This document shows positions 41,465-50,198 of a stretch of 64,000 nucleotides of DNA, piece by piece. How positions within the stretch are numbered: the stretch's first letter is position 1; each line of letters starts with the position of its first letter. The translations under genes were made by a program, and so were the position numbers. Source of the DNA: an uncultured Rhodopila sp. (GTDB taxonomy: Bacteria > Pseudomonadota > Alphaproteobacteria > Acetobacterales > Acetobacteraceae); the NCBI RefSeq assembly GCF_903915725.1, contig NZ_CAIWTY010000022.1:25830-89829 (forward strand), given 5' to 3'. The notes below the pieces were generated by a model. It was given only the letters and a program-made list of their open reading frames with translations. It made no database searches and was not told the DNA's origin.

Positions 41465-42346
41465 TCAATCCGCTGCGATCACCAGCGAACGAAGCGCCTC
41501 CGGAACCTTCTTCGGGTTTCCGTTAAACGATAGTGTGACCACGTCGAGCCCGTGCCGTTGCATGATCGTGCGCCCCTCCGCCCCCAGCAGGAACGTAATG
41601 AAGCGGTCGGCGCCAGCCGGATTCGGAGCCTCGCGCAGCACTGTCGCGGTGTAGTGCGCGCTGAGCGAGATTTCGGCTGGAAGCGTGATCGCGGCGATAT
41701 TGTGATCTATTGTTTCGGTAGAGTAGAAGAAGCCGGCATCGAGATCTCCAGATTGAAGCTTGCTTACCAGGTCTTCCTCGGGAAACAGTTGCTGCTGGCT
41801 TTCCGGCGCGCCGAGTACTTTATGGGAAAGATCCGGCAACTTGTAGACTCGTTCCGCCTTGTCGAGCAGATCAACCGCCAGCCGGCCCTTCGGATCGAGT
41901 TTCGGGTCGGTCCGGCCAATTCTGATCCCCGGCTCCTGCAACACCTCATACCACGGCTTGCTTTTCAGATCGCCGGCGAAGCGACTGGCCGGGTTGTAGC
42001 CAATAACGAGCGGCGACTGGGCGAATGTCACGTACCAATTGACCCAATCTCCATTGACCGGACCCATAAGATCTTCATTCGTCCGCGAATCGGCGCTGAT
42101 GAAGACGTCTCCCGTGCGGAGCCGCTCCTTGATTTCATGGACAAGCCGGAACGAGCCGCCGGAATATCCCCGGAACTGGCCGCGATCGGCCGTGTCGAAC
42201 GCGGGCCCGATTCCGCTGTCCATCAAGTGCACCAGCGAACCGGCATAGAACACCGTTACGGCACCGCCGATCGCTCCGTTTGCTGCCGCGGCGGCGCGGA
42301 TGAACGGCAACGCTGCGCCAGCCGCTAAAATTGCACGTCTACGCAT
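41465..42346 (-). CDS. Orphan ModA/WtpA-like oxyanion-binding protein
   Basis: A 293-residue periplasmic substrate-binding protein. The signal sequence MRRRAILAAGAALPFIRAAAAA is Tat-like (twin Arg) and supports start ATG 42346, which has GAAGG upstream. The mature part reads VTVFYAGSLVHLMDSGIGPAF then GDVFISADSRTNEDL and FAQSPLVIGYNPASRFAGDLKSKPWYEVL, in the style of molybdate/tungstate-binding proteins. No permease or ATPase gene accompanies it. A minus-oriented FixJ-like box is 91 bp upstream, unusual for a metal-oxyanion protein. Other anions or a sensory role are possible. Confidence 0.8.
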   Translation of the reverse strand: MRRRAILAAGAALPFIRAAAAANGAIGGAVTVFYAGSLVHLMDSGIGPAFDTADRGQFRGYSGGSFRLVHEIKERLRTGDVFISADSRTNEDLMGPVNGDWVNWYVTFAQSPLVIGYNPASRFAGDLKSKPWYEVLQEPGIRIGRTDPKLDPKGRLAVDLLDKAERVYKLPDLSHKVLGAPESQQQLFPEEDLVSKLQSGDLDAGFFYSTETIDHNIAAITLPAEISLSAHYTATVLREAPNPAGADRFITFLLGAEGRTIMQRHGLDVVTLSFNGNPKKVPEALRSLVIAAD

Positions 42347-42436
42347 CTGTTTTTCCTTCTCCGTCAATCGACACCGGCGTGTCATTCGAGCTCCGCATGG
42401 ACTGTAGTTTACGGAGCCTGGTGCATCCGCGGCAGC

Positions 42437-42451
42437 CTCGGAAACTACCTA
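42437..42451 (-). promoter_or_regulatory. FixJ-like box (minus) ahead of the oxyanion-binding protein
   Basis: Reads TAGGTAGTTTCCGAG on the minus strand; TAAACT at 42406-42411 is the -10 candidate (35.5 bp). Confidence 0.84.
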
Positions 42452-42482
42452 CACCGATTATCCGGCGCCTGTAGTTCCGATC

Positions 42483-42497
42483 TGGGTAGTTTCCGAG
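42483..42497 (+). promoter_or_regulatory. FixJ-like box ahead of the MaoC hydratase
   Basis: TGGGTAGTTTCCGAG with TTACAA at 42522-42527 (34.5 bp). A partial copy, GTAGTTCCGAT, lies just before it at 42471-42481. Confidence 0.83.
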
Positions 42498-42562
42498 GCT
42501 TTTATTGCCGCCGGGCACTCGTTACAAACAAAGAGCCTTGACCCGCAACCCATGGTGATAAC

Positions 42563-43003
42563 GTGAACGAACTCGGCGGCTACGACATCAGCGACCTGCA
42601 CATCGGCATGCACGCCACCTTCGCCAAGACCATCACGGAGGCTGATATTGTCCTGTTCGCCGCCGTATCGGGCGACAACAACGCTTTGCACATCAACGAG
42701 GAATTCGCGGAGTCCACGCAATTCAAAGGCCGCATCGCGCATGGCATGCTGTCGGCGAGCGTGATCTCCGCCGCCATCGCCGGGCGGCTGCCGGGTCCGG
42801 GCACTATCTATATGGGCCAGAACCTCCGCTTCATGGCGGCTGTCCGCCCGGGCGATACCGTGCACGCCACGGTTACTGTGAAGGAACTGATCCCCGAAAA
42901 GTGCCGCGCGCGCCTGAGCACCGTGTGCACGGTGAGAGGAAAGGTGGTGATCGACGGGGACGCATTGGTCATGATCACGTCACGCGAAGGCCGGAATACC
43001 TGA
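42563..43003 (+). CDS. phaJ: MaoC-like (R)-specific enoyl-CoA hydratase
   Basis: A 146-residue hot-dog fold protein. The catalytic motif is intact: VSGDNNALHINEEFA, with Asp38 and His43 as the dyad, followed by GRIAHGMLSASVISAAIAGRLPGPGTIYMGQNLRF. Such enzymes hydrate trans-2-enoyl-CoA to (R)-3-hydroxyacyl-CoA, linking beta-oxidation to PHA synthesis. It starts at GTG 42563. Its neighbours are acyl-CoA oxidation genes and, 8 kb away, a phasin and a PHB-depolymerase-like gene, so a PhaJ role is plausible. It contrasts with the MaoC part of the Pta fusion, where the dyad is lost. Own FixJ-like box at 42483. Confidence 0.88.
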   Translation: MNELGGYDISDLHIGMHATFAKTITEADIVLFAAVSGDNNALHINEEFAESTQFKGRIAHGMLSASVISAAIAGRLPGPGTIYMGQNLRFMAAVRPGDTVHATVTVKELIPEKCRARLSTVCTVRGKVVIDGDALVMITSREGRNT

Positions 43004-43009
43004 AGCTCT

Positions 43010-44647
43010 CTACATGCCCCCCGGATAGTTCGGCCCTCCACCGCCTTCCGGGGGCACCCAGTTGATGTTCTGCGTCGGGTCTTTGATATCGCAGGTTTTG
43101 CAGTGCACGCAGTTCTGCGCGTTGATCTGCAACTTCGGCGTGCCTGCGTCGGCACCGATGATTTCGTAAACTCCGGCCGGACAATAGCGGACTTCCGGAC
43201 TGCGATAGCGATCCCAATTCACATCGATCGCCTTCGCCGGATCGGCCAGATGCAGATGCGGCGGCTGATTTTCCTCGTGATTGGTGTTGCTGATGAACAC
43301 CGACGACAGCTTGTCGAAGGTTAGCACGCCATCCGGCTTCGGATAGGCGATGCGCAGTGCCGCGTCCGCATCCTCCAGCGTTTCGTTGTCACGGTGTGGA
43401 TTGTGCAACGTCCAAGGCGCCCGGCCGCGCAACAGATAGGTGTCGAGCGCGCTATAGGCCAGTCCGCCCCACATGCCCAGCTTGGCAAACGCCGGCCGGA
43501 CGTTGCGGACCTTCGACAACTCCGTCCACACCCAGCTTGACTGCAATCGATCGAAATAGCCTGTCACCTCGGAGGGGCGATCGGAGGCCAAAGCCTCGGC
43601 GATTGCTTCGGCCGCCAGCATGCCGGACTTCATCGCGGTGTGCGTGCCCTTGACCTTGGGCACGTTCAGGAAGCCTGCGGCATCGCCAATCAGCAGTCCG
43701 CCCGGAAAGCTGAGCTTAGGCAACGACTGAACGCCGCCCTCGACCAGCGCTCGTGCGCCATAAGACACGCGGCGGCCACCCTCGAAATGCTTGCGCATAT
43801 CGGGATGGGTCTTGAACCGCTGCATCTCATCAAACGGCGACATCCAAGGGTTGGTGTAATCCAGGCCGACAACAAACCCGAACGAAACCAGGGCCTTGCC
43901 GAAATGGTAAACGAATGACCCGCCATAGGTTGCACGATCCAGCGGCCAGCCAAGGCTGTGCTCGATCAGGCCCGGCTGGTGGGCGGCGGCGGGAATTTCC
44001 CATAGTTCCTTGATGCCGATCCCGTAGGTCTGGGGATCGCTGGCGTCGCACAGGCTGAAGCGCCTCATCAACTGCTTGGACAGCGACCCGCGGCAGCCTT
44101 CCGCGAACAGGGTATAGGGTGCGCGCAGTTCCATGCCGCGCTGAAAATTCGGCGTGGGTTCGCCATCCTTGCCGATGCCCATATCGCCGGTGGCGATCCC
44201 GGCGATGCGGCCGTCCTCCTCCAGCAGTTCGCTGGCGGCGAAGCCGGGGTAGATCTCGACGCCCAAAGCCTCAGCCTGCTGGCCCAGCCAACGCACGACA
44301 TTGCCCAGCGAGACGATGTAGTTGCCGTGATTGTGCATCTGCGGCGGCGTCGGCAGCCGGATCGAACGCTTCGAGGTCAGGAACAGAAAACGGTCCTCGC
44401 CGGCGGGCGTATCCAACGGTGCGCCCTTTTCCTTCCAGTCGGGAACCAGTTCGTTCAGCGCCCGAGACTCCAGCACCGCACCGGACAGGATATGGGCGCC
44501 GATTTCGCCGCCTTTTTCCACCAGGCAGACCGTGATCTCCGGGTTTAACTGTTTCAGCCGGATCGCCGCGGCCAGGCCGGACGGCCCGCCGCCGACAATG
44601 ACCACGTCGAATTCCATCGCCTCCCGAGGCGGTTTCTGCTCAGACAT
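43010..44647 (-). CDS. Electron transfer flavoprotein-ubiquinone oxidoreductase
   Basis: A 545-residue FAD/4Fe-4S enzyme that passes electrons from ETF to ubiquinone at the inner membrane. The N-terminal dinucleotide fold is DVVIVGGGPSGLAAAIRLKQ. The C-terminal cluster motif is CPAGVYEI then NCVHCKTCDIKDPTQNINWVPPEGGGGP, with four cysteines. Length is normal. It is the last gene in a minus-strand operon with an acyl-CoA dehydrogenase and an acyl-CoA ligase, as expected for electrons from acyl-CoA oxidation. The etfAB genes are not in the window. Confidence 0.95.
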   Translation of the reverse strand: MSEQKPPREAMEFDVVIVGGGPSGLAAAIRLKQLNPEITVCLVEKGGEIGAHILSGAVLESRALNELVPDWKEKGAPLDTPAGEDRFLFLTSKRSIRLPTPPQMHNHGNYIVSLGNVVRWLGQQAEALGVEIYPGFAASELLEEDGRIAGIATGDMGIGKDGEPTPNFQRGMELRAPYTLFAEGCRGSLSKQLMRRFSLCDASDPQTYGIGIKELWEIPAAAHQPGLIEHSLGWPLDRATYGGSFVYHFGKALVSFGFVVGLDYTNPWMSPFDEMQRFKTHPDMRKHFEGGRRVSYGARALVEGGVQSLPKLSFPGGLLIGDAAGFLNVPKVKGTHTAMKSGMLAAEAIAEALASDRPSEVTGYFDRLQSSWVWTELSKVRNVRPAFAKLGMWGGLAYSALDTYLLRGRAPWTLHNPHRDNETLEDADAALRIAYPKPDGVLTFDKLSSVFISNTNHEENQPPHLHLADPAKAIDVNWDRYRSPEVRYCPAGVYEIIGADAGTPKLQINAQNCVHCKTCDIKDPTQNINWVPPEGGGGPNYPGGM

Positions 44648-44671
44648 CTTCCGATCCTTGTCGCCTGCCGG

Positions 44672-46456
44672 TTAAAACAGCGCTTCTTCCAATGCCAACA
44701 CCGAGCCGGCGCCCAAGGTGATTTCGTCGCGAAACGCCCCCGCCTCCGGCAGCACATGCTCGGCATAAAACCGCGCCGTGGCGATCTTGCCGCGCAGGAA
44801 AGCGGCGTTCTCCGCGCCGGCCGACAGCAGGCGATGAGCGATCCGCGCCGCGCGTGCCATCTGCCACCCGCCGGCAACCGTGCCGGTGAGCTTCAGGTAG
44901 GGGACCGCCCCGGCCGCGGCTTCACGCGGGCTGTTGTCCGCATGCTCCAGCATCCAGCGCGTCGCCTCCTCGAACACCTGCACCGCTCCGGTCAACCCAC
45001 ACCGCACCGCCGCCAGATCGGCGTCGTTGCCCGAGGCCAGGGCCTCGATCTCGGCATTCATGTCGCGGATCAGTGCGCCGGCGTTCAGGCCGTTATCGCG
45101 GGCCAGCTTGCGGCCAATCAGGTCGTTTGCCTGGATGCCGGTGGTGCCTTCGTAGATCGTGGTGATCCGGGCATCGCGCAGATACTGCGCCGCACCGGTC
45201 TCCTCGACGTAGCCCACGCCGCCATGCACCTGAATGCCGGTGGAGGCGATCAGGATCGAGCTCTCGGTGGACCAGCCCTTCACCACCGGGGTGAGGAACT
45301 CGACCCGGCCCTGGTTGCGCGACCGCTCGATGGGATCCGGATGACCCTGCGCACGGTCCATGCTGGCGGTAACGCAATAGGCCAGCGCGCGCATCGCCTC
45401 GGTGCGGGCCCGCATGTCCATCAGCATCCGGCGCACGTCCGGATGGTGGATGATCGAGGCGGGCGCAGTGCCGCCGATGGGCTTCCCCTGCACCCGGTCG
45501 CGGGCGTATTCGACGGCCTTCTGGTAGGCGGCTTCCGAAACCGCCAAGCCCTCCAACCCCACGTTCAGCCGGGCGTGGTTCATCATGGTGAACATGTATT
45601 CCAGGCCGCGGTTCTGCTCGCCGACAAGGTATGCGATGGCGCCCTCATGATCGCCGTAGGACATGACCGCGGTGGGCGAGCCATGGATGCCGAGTTTGTG
45701 TTCGATCGACGAACAGATCAGGTCGTTGCGCGGTCCGAGGCTGCCGTCGGGGTTGACCAGGAACTTCGGCGCCACGAACAGCGAGATGCCGCGTGTGCCG
45801 GCAGGCGCGTCCGGCAACCGCGCCAGCACGAGGTGAATGATGTTATCGGCGACATCGTGTTCGCCCCACGTAATGAATATCTTCGAGCCGTACAGGCGAT
45901 AGCGGTCGCCGTCCGGCTCCGCCCGGGTGCGTATGGCTGACAGATCCGATCCCGCCTGCGGCTCGGTCAGGTTCATCGTTCCGGTCCACTCGCCGGCCAC
46001 CATCTTGGGCAAAAAACGTTGCTTGAGTTCGTCGGACGCATGGTGCGCGAGCGCCTGGACCGCGCCCATGGTGAGCATCTGGCACAGCGAGAAGGACAGG
46101 TTGGCGGATTTCCACATCTCGGCGACGGCGCCGGAAACCAGCGCCGGCATGCCCTGGCCGCCGATGTCCGGACTGGCAGGCATCCCATGCCATCCGGCGT
46201 CGGTGAACTGCCGGTACGCCGCCGGGAAGCCATCCGGCGTAGCGACCTGCCCATCGCTCCAGCGGCACCCCTGCTTATCGCCGGTCGGGTTCAGCGGAGC
46301 GAGCACTTCGGTGGCAAAACGGCCGGCCTCGATGAGGATTGCTTCGACGAGTTCCGGCTCGGCCTCCTCGAATCCCGCGAAAGTCGCGATCTCCGGCAGA
46401 TCGGCCAGATGCGTCAGCACGAAGCGCATGTCGTCCAACGGGGCTGCATAGGTCAT
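44672..46456 (-). CDS. Acyl-CoA dehydrogenase (long, DmdC-like class)
   Basis: A 594-residue acyl-CoA dehydrogenase. FAD-binding signatures: MNLTEPQAGSDLSAIRTRAEP and KIFITWGEHD; the C-terminal helical domain has HGGVGYVEETGAAQYLRDARITTIYEGTTGIQANDLIGRKL, with the catalytic Glu region YEGTTGIQ. The ~590-residue size with an extra C-terminal domain fits the FadE/DmdC-like class. It oxidises acyl-CoA to enoyl-CoA and reduces ETF. The start overlaps no upstream start, but the ligase stop overlaps its ATG (ATGA), so the two are co-translated. Substrate chain length is unknown. Confidence 0.93.
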   Translation of the reverse strand: MTYAAPLDDMRFVLTHLADLPEIATFAGFEEAEPELVEAILIEAGRFATEVLAPLNPTGDKQGCRWSDGQVATPDGFPAAYRQFTDAGWHGMPASPDIGGQGMPALVSGAVAEMWKSANLSFSLCQMLTMGAVQALAHHASDELKQRFLPKMVAGEWTGTMNLTEPQAGSDLSAIRTRAEPDGDRYRLYGSKIFITWGEHDVADNIIHLVLARLPDAPAGTRGISLFVAPKFLVNPDGSLGPRNDLICSSIEHKLGIHGSPTAVMSYGDHEGAIAYLVGEQNRGLEYMFTMMNHARLNVGLEGLAVSEAAYQKAVEYARDRVQGKPIGGTAPASIIHHPDVRRMLMDMRARTEAMRALAYCVTASMDRAQGHPDPIERSRNQGRVEFLTPVVKGWSTESSILIASTGIQVHGGVGYVEETGAAQYLRDARITTIYEGTTGIQANDLIGRKLARDNGLNAGALIRDMNAEIEALASGNDADLAAVRCGLTGAVQVFEEATRWMLEHADNSPREAAAGAVPYLKLTGTVAGGWQMARAARIAHRLLSAGAENAAFLRGKIATARFYAEHVLPEAGAFRDEITLGAGSVLALEEALF

Positions 46457-48117
46457 GCCACGCTCCCTAGGTCCCTGGCCAATTCACGCAGCCGGTACTT
46501 CTGTATCTTGCCGGTATTACTCCTGACGATCGGCAGGAACACGATGCGCTTGGGCACCTTGAAAGCCGCCATCTGCTCGCGGCAGAACTGCCGAAGCTCG
46601 GCCTCGGTCGCCGTGGCGTGCGGCCTGAGTTCAACGAAGGCGCAGGCGACCTCGCCCCATTTCTCGTCCGGCTTTGCCACGACCGCCGCACCTTCCACTG
46701 CCGGATGGCGATGCAGCACGTCCTCCACCTCGATGGAGGAAATGTTCTCTCCACCGGATATGATGACGTCTTTGGAACGATCCGTTATGCGGACATAGCC
46801 GTCCGGCTCGATCACCGCCAGGTCCCCGGTGTGCAACCAGCCTCCGGCGAAGGCTTCTTCGGTGGCTGTAGGGTTTTTCAAATACCCGTTCATGGTGATG
46901 TTGCCGCGGAACATGATCTCTCCGATGCTTTCGCCATCCCACGCAACCGGGTCCATCGTGTCCGGGTCGAGCACGGTCATTGCTTCCTGCAGCGGCCCGG
47001 CGACGCCCTGGCGGGCATTCAGCCGGGCGCGATCCTTCAGTGGCAAGGATTGCCATGCGTCCTGCTTGGCGCAGACCGATGCGGGACCGTAGGTTTCGGT
47101 CAGGCCATAGACATGGGTCAGCTCGAAGCCGAGACGCTCGGCGCCCTCGATGGTGGAAGCGGGCGGAGCGGCGCCGGCGATGTAGCCTTTGACTGTGTGG
47201 TCGATACCGTCTCGGAGTTCCGCCGGGGCGCTGATCAGCATGTTATAGACAATCGGCGCGCCGCACATGTGGGTGACGCCGTGTTCGCGGATCGCGTCGA
47301 AGATCAGCTTGACGTCCACCCGCCGCAGACAGACGTTGGTGCCGGCATTTGCCGCCATGGTCCATGGAAAGCACCAGCCGTTGCAGTGAAACATCGGCAG
47401 GGTCCAGAGATAGACCGAGTGCGCCGGCATTCCCCAGCTAACGATCTGGGCGATGGAATTCAGGTACGCTCCACGATGGTGCGTGACGACACCTTTCGGG
47501 TTGCCCGTCGTGCCGGAGGTGTAGTTCAGGGCGATCGGGTCAAACTCGTCCTCCGGGAGCGACCAGGCGTAGTCGGGATCGCCTTCGCGCAGGAACGCTT
47601 CGTAGTCCATCGATCCAAGCAACGTGCCGCCTTCGTGCCCGGGATCGTCGATGTCGATCACGACCAGCCGGTGCTCCAGCTTGGCGAGTGCGCGTTTCAC
47701 GACGCCGCTGAATTCTCGGTCGGTGATGATCACCTTGGCTTCGCCGTGGGTGAGCTGGAAGGCGACGGCCTCGGCGTCGAGGCGGATGTTCAGCGTGTCG
47801 AGCACGGCGCCGATCATTGGGACGCCAAAATGGGCTTCGTACATCGCCGGAACGTTGGGTGCCATTACGGCGACGGTATCGCCCGGGCCCACTCCATGCT
47901 TCGCCAGGGCCGAGGCCAGGCGTTTGCACCGGACATAGGTCTCCGCCCAGGTGCTGCGCCAGGCGCCATGAATGAGGGCGACCCGGTTGGGATGCACCGC
48001 CGCCACCTTCGGCAGGAAGCTCAGCGGCGACAGAGGCGTGTAATTCGCCAGCCGTTTGCCGAGACCGTTTGTGAAGGGGCCGGCTTTCGTGGTGGCGGCG
48101 TCCAATAATGTTGGCAT
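46453..48117 (-). CDS. AMP-dependent acyl-CoA ligase
   Basis: A 554-residue ANL-superfamily ligase that activates a carboxylate to acyl-CoA with ATP. Motifs: LNYTSGTTGNPKGVVTHHRGAYLN (P-loop), HVYGLTETYGPASVC, GWLHTGDLAVIEPDGYVRITDRSKDVIISGGENISSIEVE and the C-terminal Lys region PKRIVFLPIVRSNTGKIQKYRLRE. The start ATG 48117 (MPTLLDAATT) follows GGGAG. It resembles medium-chain and DmdB-type ligases. It is first in the operon; a minus-oriented FixJ-like box lies 62 bp upstream. Confidence 0.93.
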   Translation of the reverse strand: MPTLLDAATTKAGPFTNGLGKRLANYTPLSPLSFLPKVAAVHPNRVALIHGAWRSTWAETYVRCKRLASALAKHGVGPGDTVAVMAPNVPAMYEAHFGVPMIGAVLDTLNIRLDAEAVAFQLTHGEAKVIITDREFSGVVKRALAKLEHRLVVIDIDDPGHEGGTLLGSMDYEAFLREGDPDYAWSLPEDEFDPIALNYTSGTTGNPKGVVTHHRGAYLNSIAQIVSWGMPAHSVYLWTLPMFHCNGWCFPWTMAANAGTNVCLRRVDVKLIFDAIREHGVTHMCGAPIVYNMLISAPAELRDGIDHTVKGYIAGAAPPASTIEGAERLGFELTHVYGLTETYGPASVCAKQDAWQSLPLKDRARLNARQGVAGPLQEAMTVLDPDTMDPVAWDGESIGEIMFRGNITMNGYLKNPTATEEAFAGGWLHTGDLAVIEPDGYVRITDRSKDVIISGGENISSIEVEDVLHRHPAVEGAAVVAKPDEKWGEVACAFVELRPHATATEAELRQFCREQMAAFKVPKRIVFLPIVRSNTGKIQKYRLRELARDLGSVA

Positions 48118-48178
48118 TTCAATCTCCCGGGGGCGTTGCCGGCTACATCTTTGCTCTGCGCGGTGCCGCAACGGCAGA

Positions 48179-48193
48179 CTCGGAAACTACTCA
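48179..48193 (-). promoter_or_regulatory. FixJ-like box (minus) ahead of the acyl-CoA operon
   Basis: Reads TGAGTAGTTTCCGAG on the minus strand; only a weak -10 (CAAAGA, 48148-48153) at the usual distance. Confidence 0.8.
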
Positions 48194-48303
48194 GGGCCGG
48201 TGGCCAGGATAAATATCGAACAGTTTGACGCGGGTCGTTTTGCGAGCAGATTTCACCACCCTTTGCCCCCGGGGGTTCGCCGGCCGCGGCCAAATCGCCG
48301 TCG

Positions 48304-48318
48304 TGAGTATTTTCCGAG
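48304..48318 (+). promoter_or_regulatory. FixJ-like box ahead of the MscS-cNMP channel
   Basis: TGAGTATTTTCCGAG with TACATT at 48343-48348 (34.5 bp). The leader to the channel start at 48523 is about 165 nt. Confidence 0.83.
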
Positions 48319-48522
48319 GGTATCCGCAGGGCGGTATCCAATTACATTATCAAACTTCCCCATTTAACTTGGCGGCGCCGCGAGGCGTCGCCTCCTTTCT
48401 TCGGAAATATCGTCAACCGCTCGGTCACGAAACGTCCCTTGCGGCAAGGCCGCGGGCAATCCGGCTGGACGAATCCGAGACGCCACAAGTCGCGCCATCC
48501 ACAACTCAACAGGGGCCGGGCA

Positions 48523-50040
48523 TTGAATGCCGATCTTGCCTATCTGATTTCACGGGTCGCGCATCCGCTGGTTGTTGCGGCGAGCATCCTCGTGGCGGGC
48601 TTCCTGGTGACGCGTCTTGCCCTTCGCGATCGTCCGATCAGGCAACTCCTCTGCCAGATTGCCACGATCGCAGGCTTCACGGTCATGCTCCTCGTTGCCG
48701 GGGTGATACCGTTCGAGCCGACGCCCGTGATGGATCCGAACATCACCTATGTCGTGACCAGCGCATTCAAGATCGTGTGGTGGCTGGCCGCGTCGTGGCT
48801 GTTGGCCGGCATCGCCCGCACCATCCTTGTGTTCAAGCGGCGGCCTGTGGAAACGCAGTTTTTGCAAGATCTCTGCGCCGGCGTTATTTATGGCAGCGCC
48901 GTCATGGGGATCATTGCCAACGTTTTCGACATGGCGATCAGCGGTTTGCTCGCCGCGTCCGGCGTGATCGCCATCGTTCTCGGCCTGGCTCTGCAAAGCA
49001 CCCTGGGCGATGTTTTCTCCGGCGTCGTCCTGAACATATCGAAACCTTACCGTCCTGGCGACTGGGTGATCCTTGACGGCGGCCTCGAGGGCAGGGTGAT
49101 CGAAACCAACTGGCGGGCGACGCAGATCCTGACCGACACCAATGACGTGGCTTTCGTTCCGAACAGTACTATCGCGAAGTCCACGGTTCGCAATGCCAGC
49201 CAGCCGACTGGATCGCACGGACTGAAAGTCGTGGTCAGGCTCGATCCGGCGGTGGCGCCTTCGGGCGGCGTGGCGGTGCTGGAAACCGCGATGCTGAACT
49301 GCAACCGAATCCTGCGCGTTCCGGCAGCAACCGTCCTGGTCCGGTCGCTCGACGCCGTGGCGCTGGAATGCGAACTCGCGTTCTTCGTGCCGCTGATCGA
49401 GCAGGGTCCGGATGCGCAGAACGAGGTCTTCGATCTCGTCTACCGGCATTGTGCCTCGGCGAGTATCCGCCTGGCACCGCCGGCGGGAAGCACATTTGCC
49501 TTGCCGCCGCGCGGTGCGCTGCCGGATCTGACCGATGCGCCGAAACGGCTGCTGCAACGCCTGCCTGTCTTCGCCTCGCTCTCGGACAATGAGCGGGTGG
49601 CGCTCGCCCCGATGGTGAAGCGACGGACATTCAAAGCAGGCGATGTTCTTGTCGAACAGGGCATCGTTGCGCCGGCGCTGTTCATCCTGACCTCAGGCGT
49701 CCTGGCGGCTTTGCAGCGGCACGACCGCGGAGACATTGAAGTGTTGCGCCTCGCACCCGGGGATTGTTTCGGCCAGGCGAGCGTGATGACCGGGGCTGCA
49801 ACGATATTCAAGGTCAAGGCATTGACGAGGGCGGTCGTTTACGAGATCGCGAAGGACGACATCGCGCCGATCCTGAAGGAAAGACCGGCGATCGCAGGGG
49901 AGCTCAGCCAGATCATGATGAAGCGAGAGGCGGCCGGCAAAGCGCGGATCGGGGCGCTTGACAGGCGCGACGCGCGCCAGGAGGATCTGCGCGCCCGAAT
50001 TGCCGGTCGTATCAAGGTTCTTTTCGGCCTCTCAGGGTGA
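48523..50040 (+). CDS. MscS-type channel with C-terminal cyclic-nucleotide-binding domain
   Basis: A 505-residue membrane protein. Four or so N-terminal helices are followed by the MscS pore and beta domain (GLLAASGVIAIVLGLALQSTLGDVFSGVVLNISKPYRPGDWVILDG). From about residue 350 comes a cNMP-type domain (LQRLPVFASLSDNERVALAPM, GDVLVEQG, RLAPGDCFGQASVMTGA). Fusions of MscS with cNMP domains (bCNG-like) are known but usually poorly mechanosensitive. The start is a TTG at 48523 with AGGGG eight bases before; the frame is open upstream to another TTG at 48439. It is driven by a FixJ-like box divergent from the acyl-CoA operon. Confidence 0.9.
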   Translation: MNADLAYLISRVAHPLVVAASILVAGFLVTRLALRDRPIRQLLCQIATIAGFTVMLLVAGVIPFEPTPVMDPNITYVVTSAFKIVWWLAASWLLAGIARTILVFKRRPVETQFLQDLCAGVIYGSAVMGIIANVFDMAISGLLAASGVIAIVLGLALQSTLGDVFSGVVLNISKPYRPGDWVILDGGLEGRVIETNWRATQILTDTNDVAFVPNSTIAKSTVRNASQPTGSHGLKVVVRLDPAVAPSGGVAVLETAMLNCNRILRVPAATVLVRSLDAVALECELAFFVPLIEQGPDAQNEVFDLVYRHCASASIRLAPPAGSTFALPPRGALPDLTDAPKRLLQRLPVFASLSDNERVALAPMVKRRTFKAGDVLVEQGIVAPALFILTSGVLAALQRHDRGDIEVLRLAPGDCFGQASVMTGAATIFKVKALTRAVVYEIAKDDIAPILKERPAIAGELSQIMMKREAAGKARIGALDRRDARQEDLRARIAGRIKVLFGLSG

Positions 50041-50198
50041 TCGGCGGGGCGGCGGTGCACGGGGCTGTCCGCCTTGGGATCTCCTGTTTTAGCCCGCCGA
50101 GTTCCCTGCGATGAACACGCGCCGGCTTTGCAAGCTGCCCGTGGCGAATGCCCCTCAGCAACAACTACCAATTACGCGTCGCAAATGATCTGGCTGAA

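Noticed and set aside
42471..42481. GTAGTTCCGAT just before the box at 42483 as an extra box
   Set aside because: One base shorter in the spacer and missing the TRRGTA start; at best a degenerate half-site.
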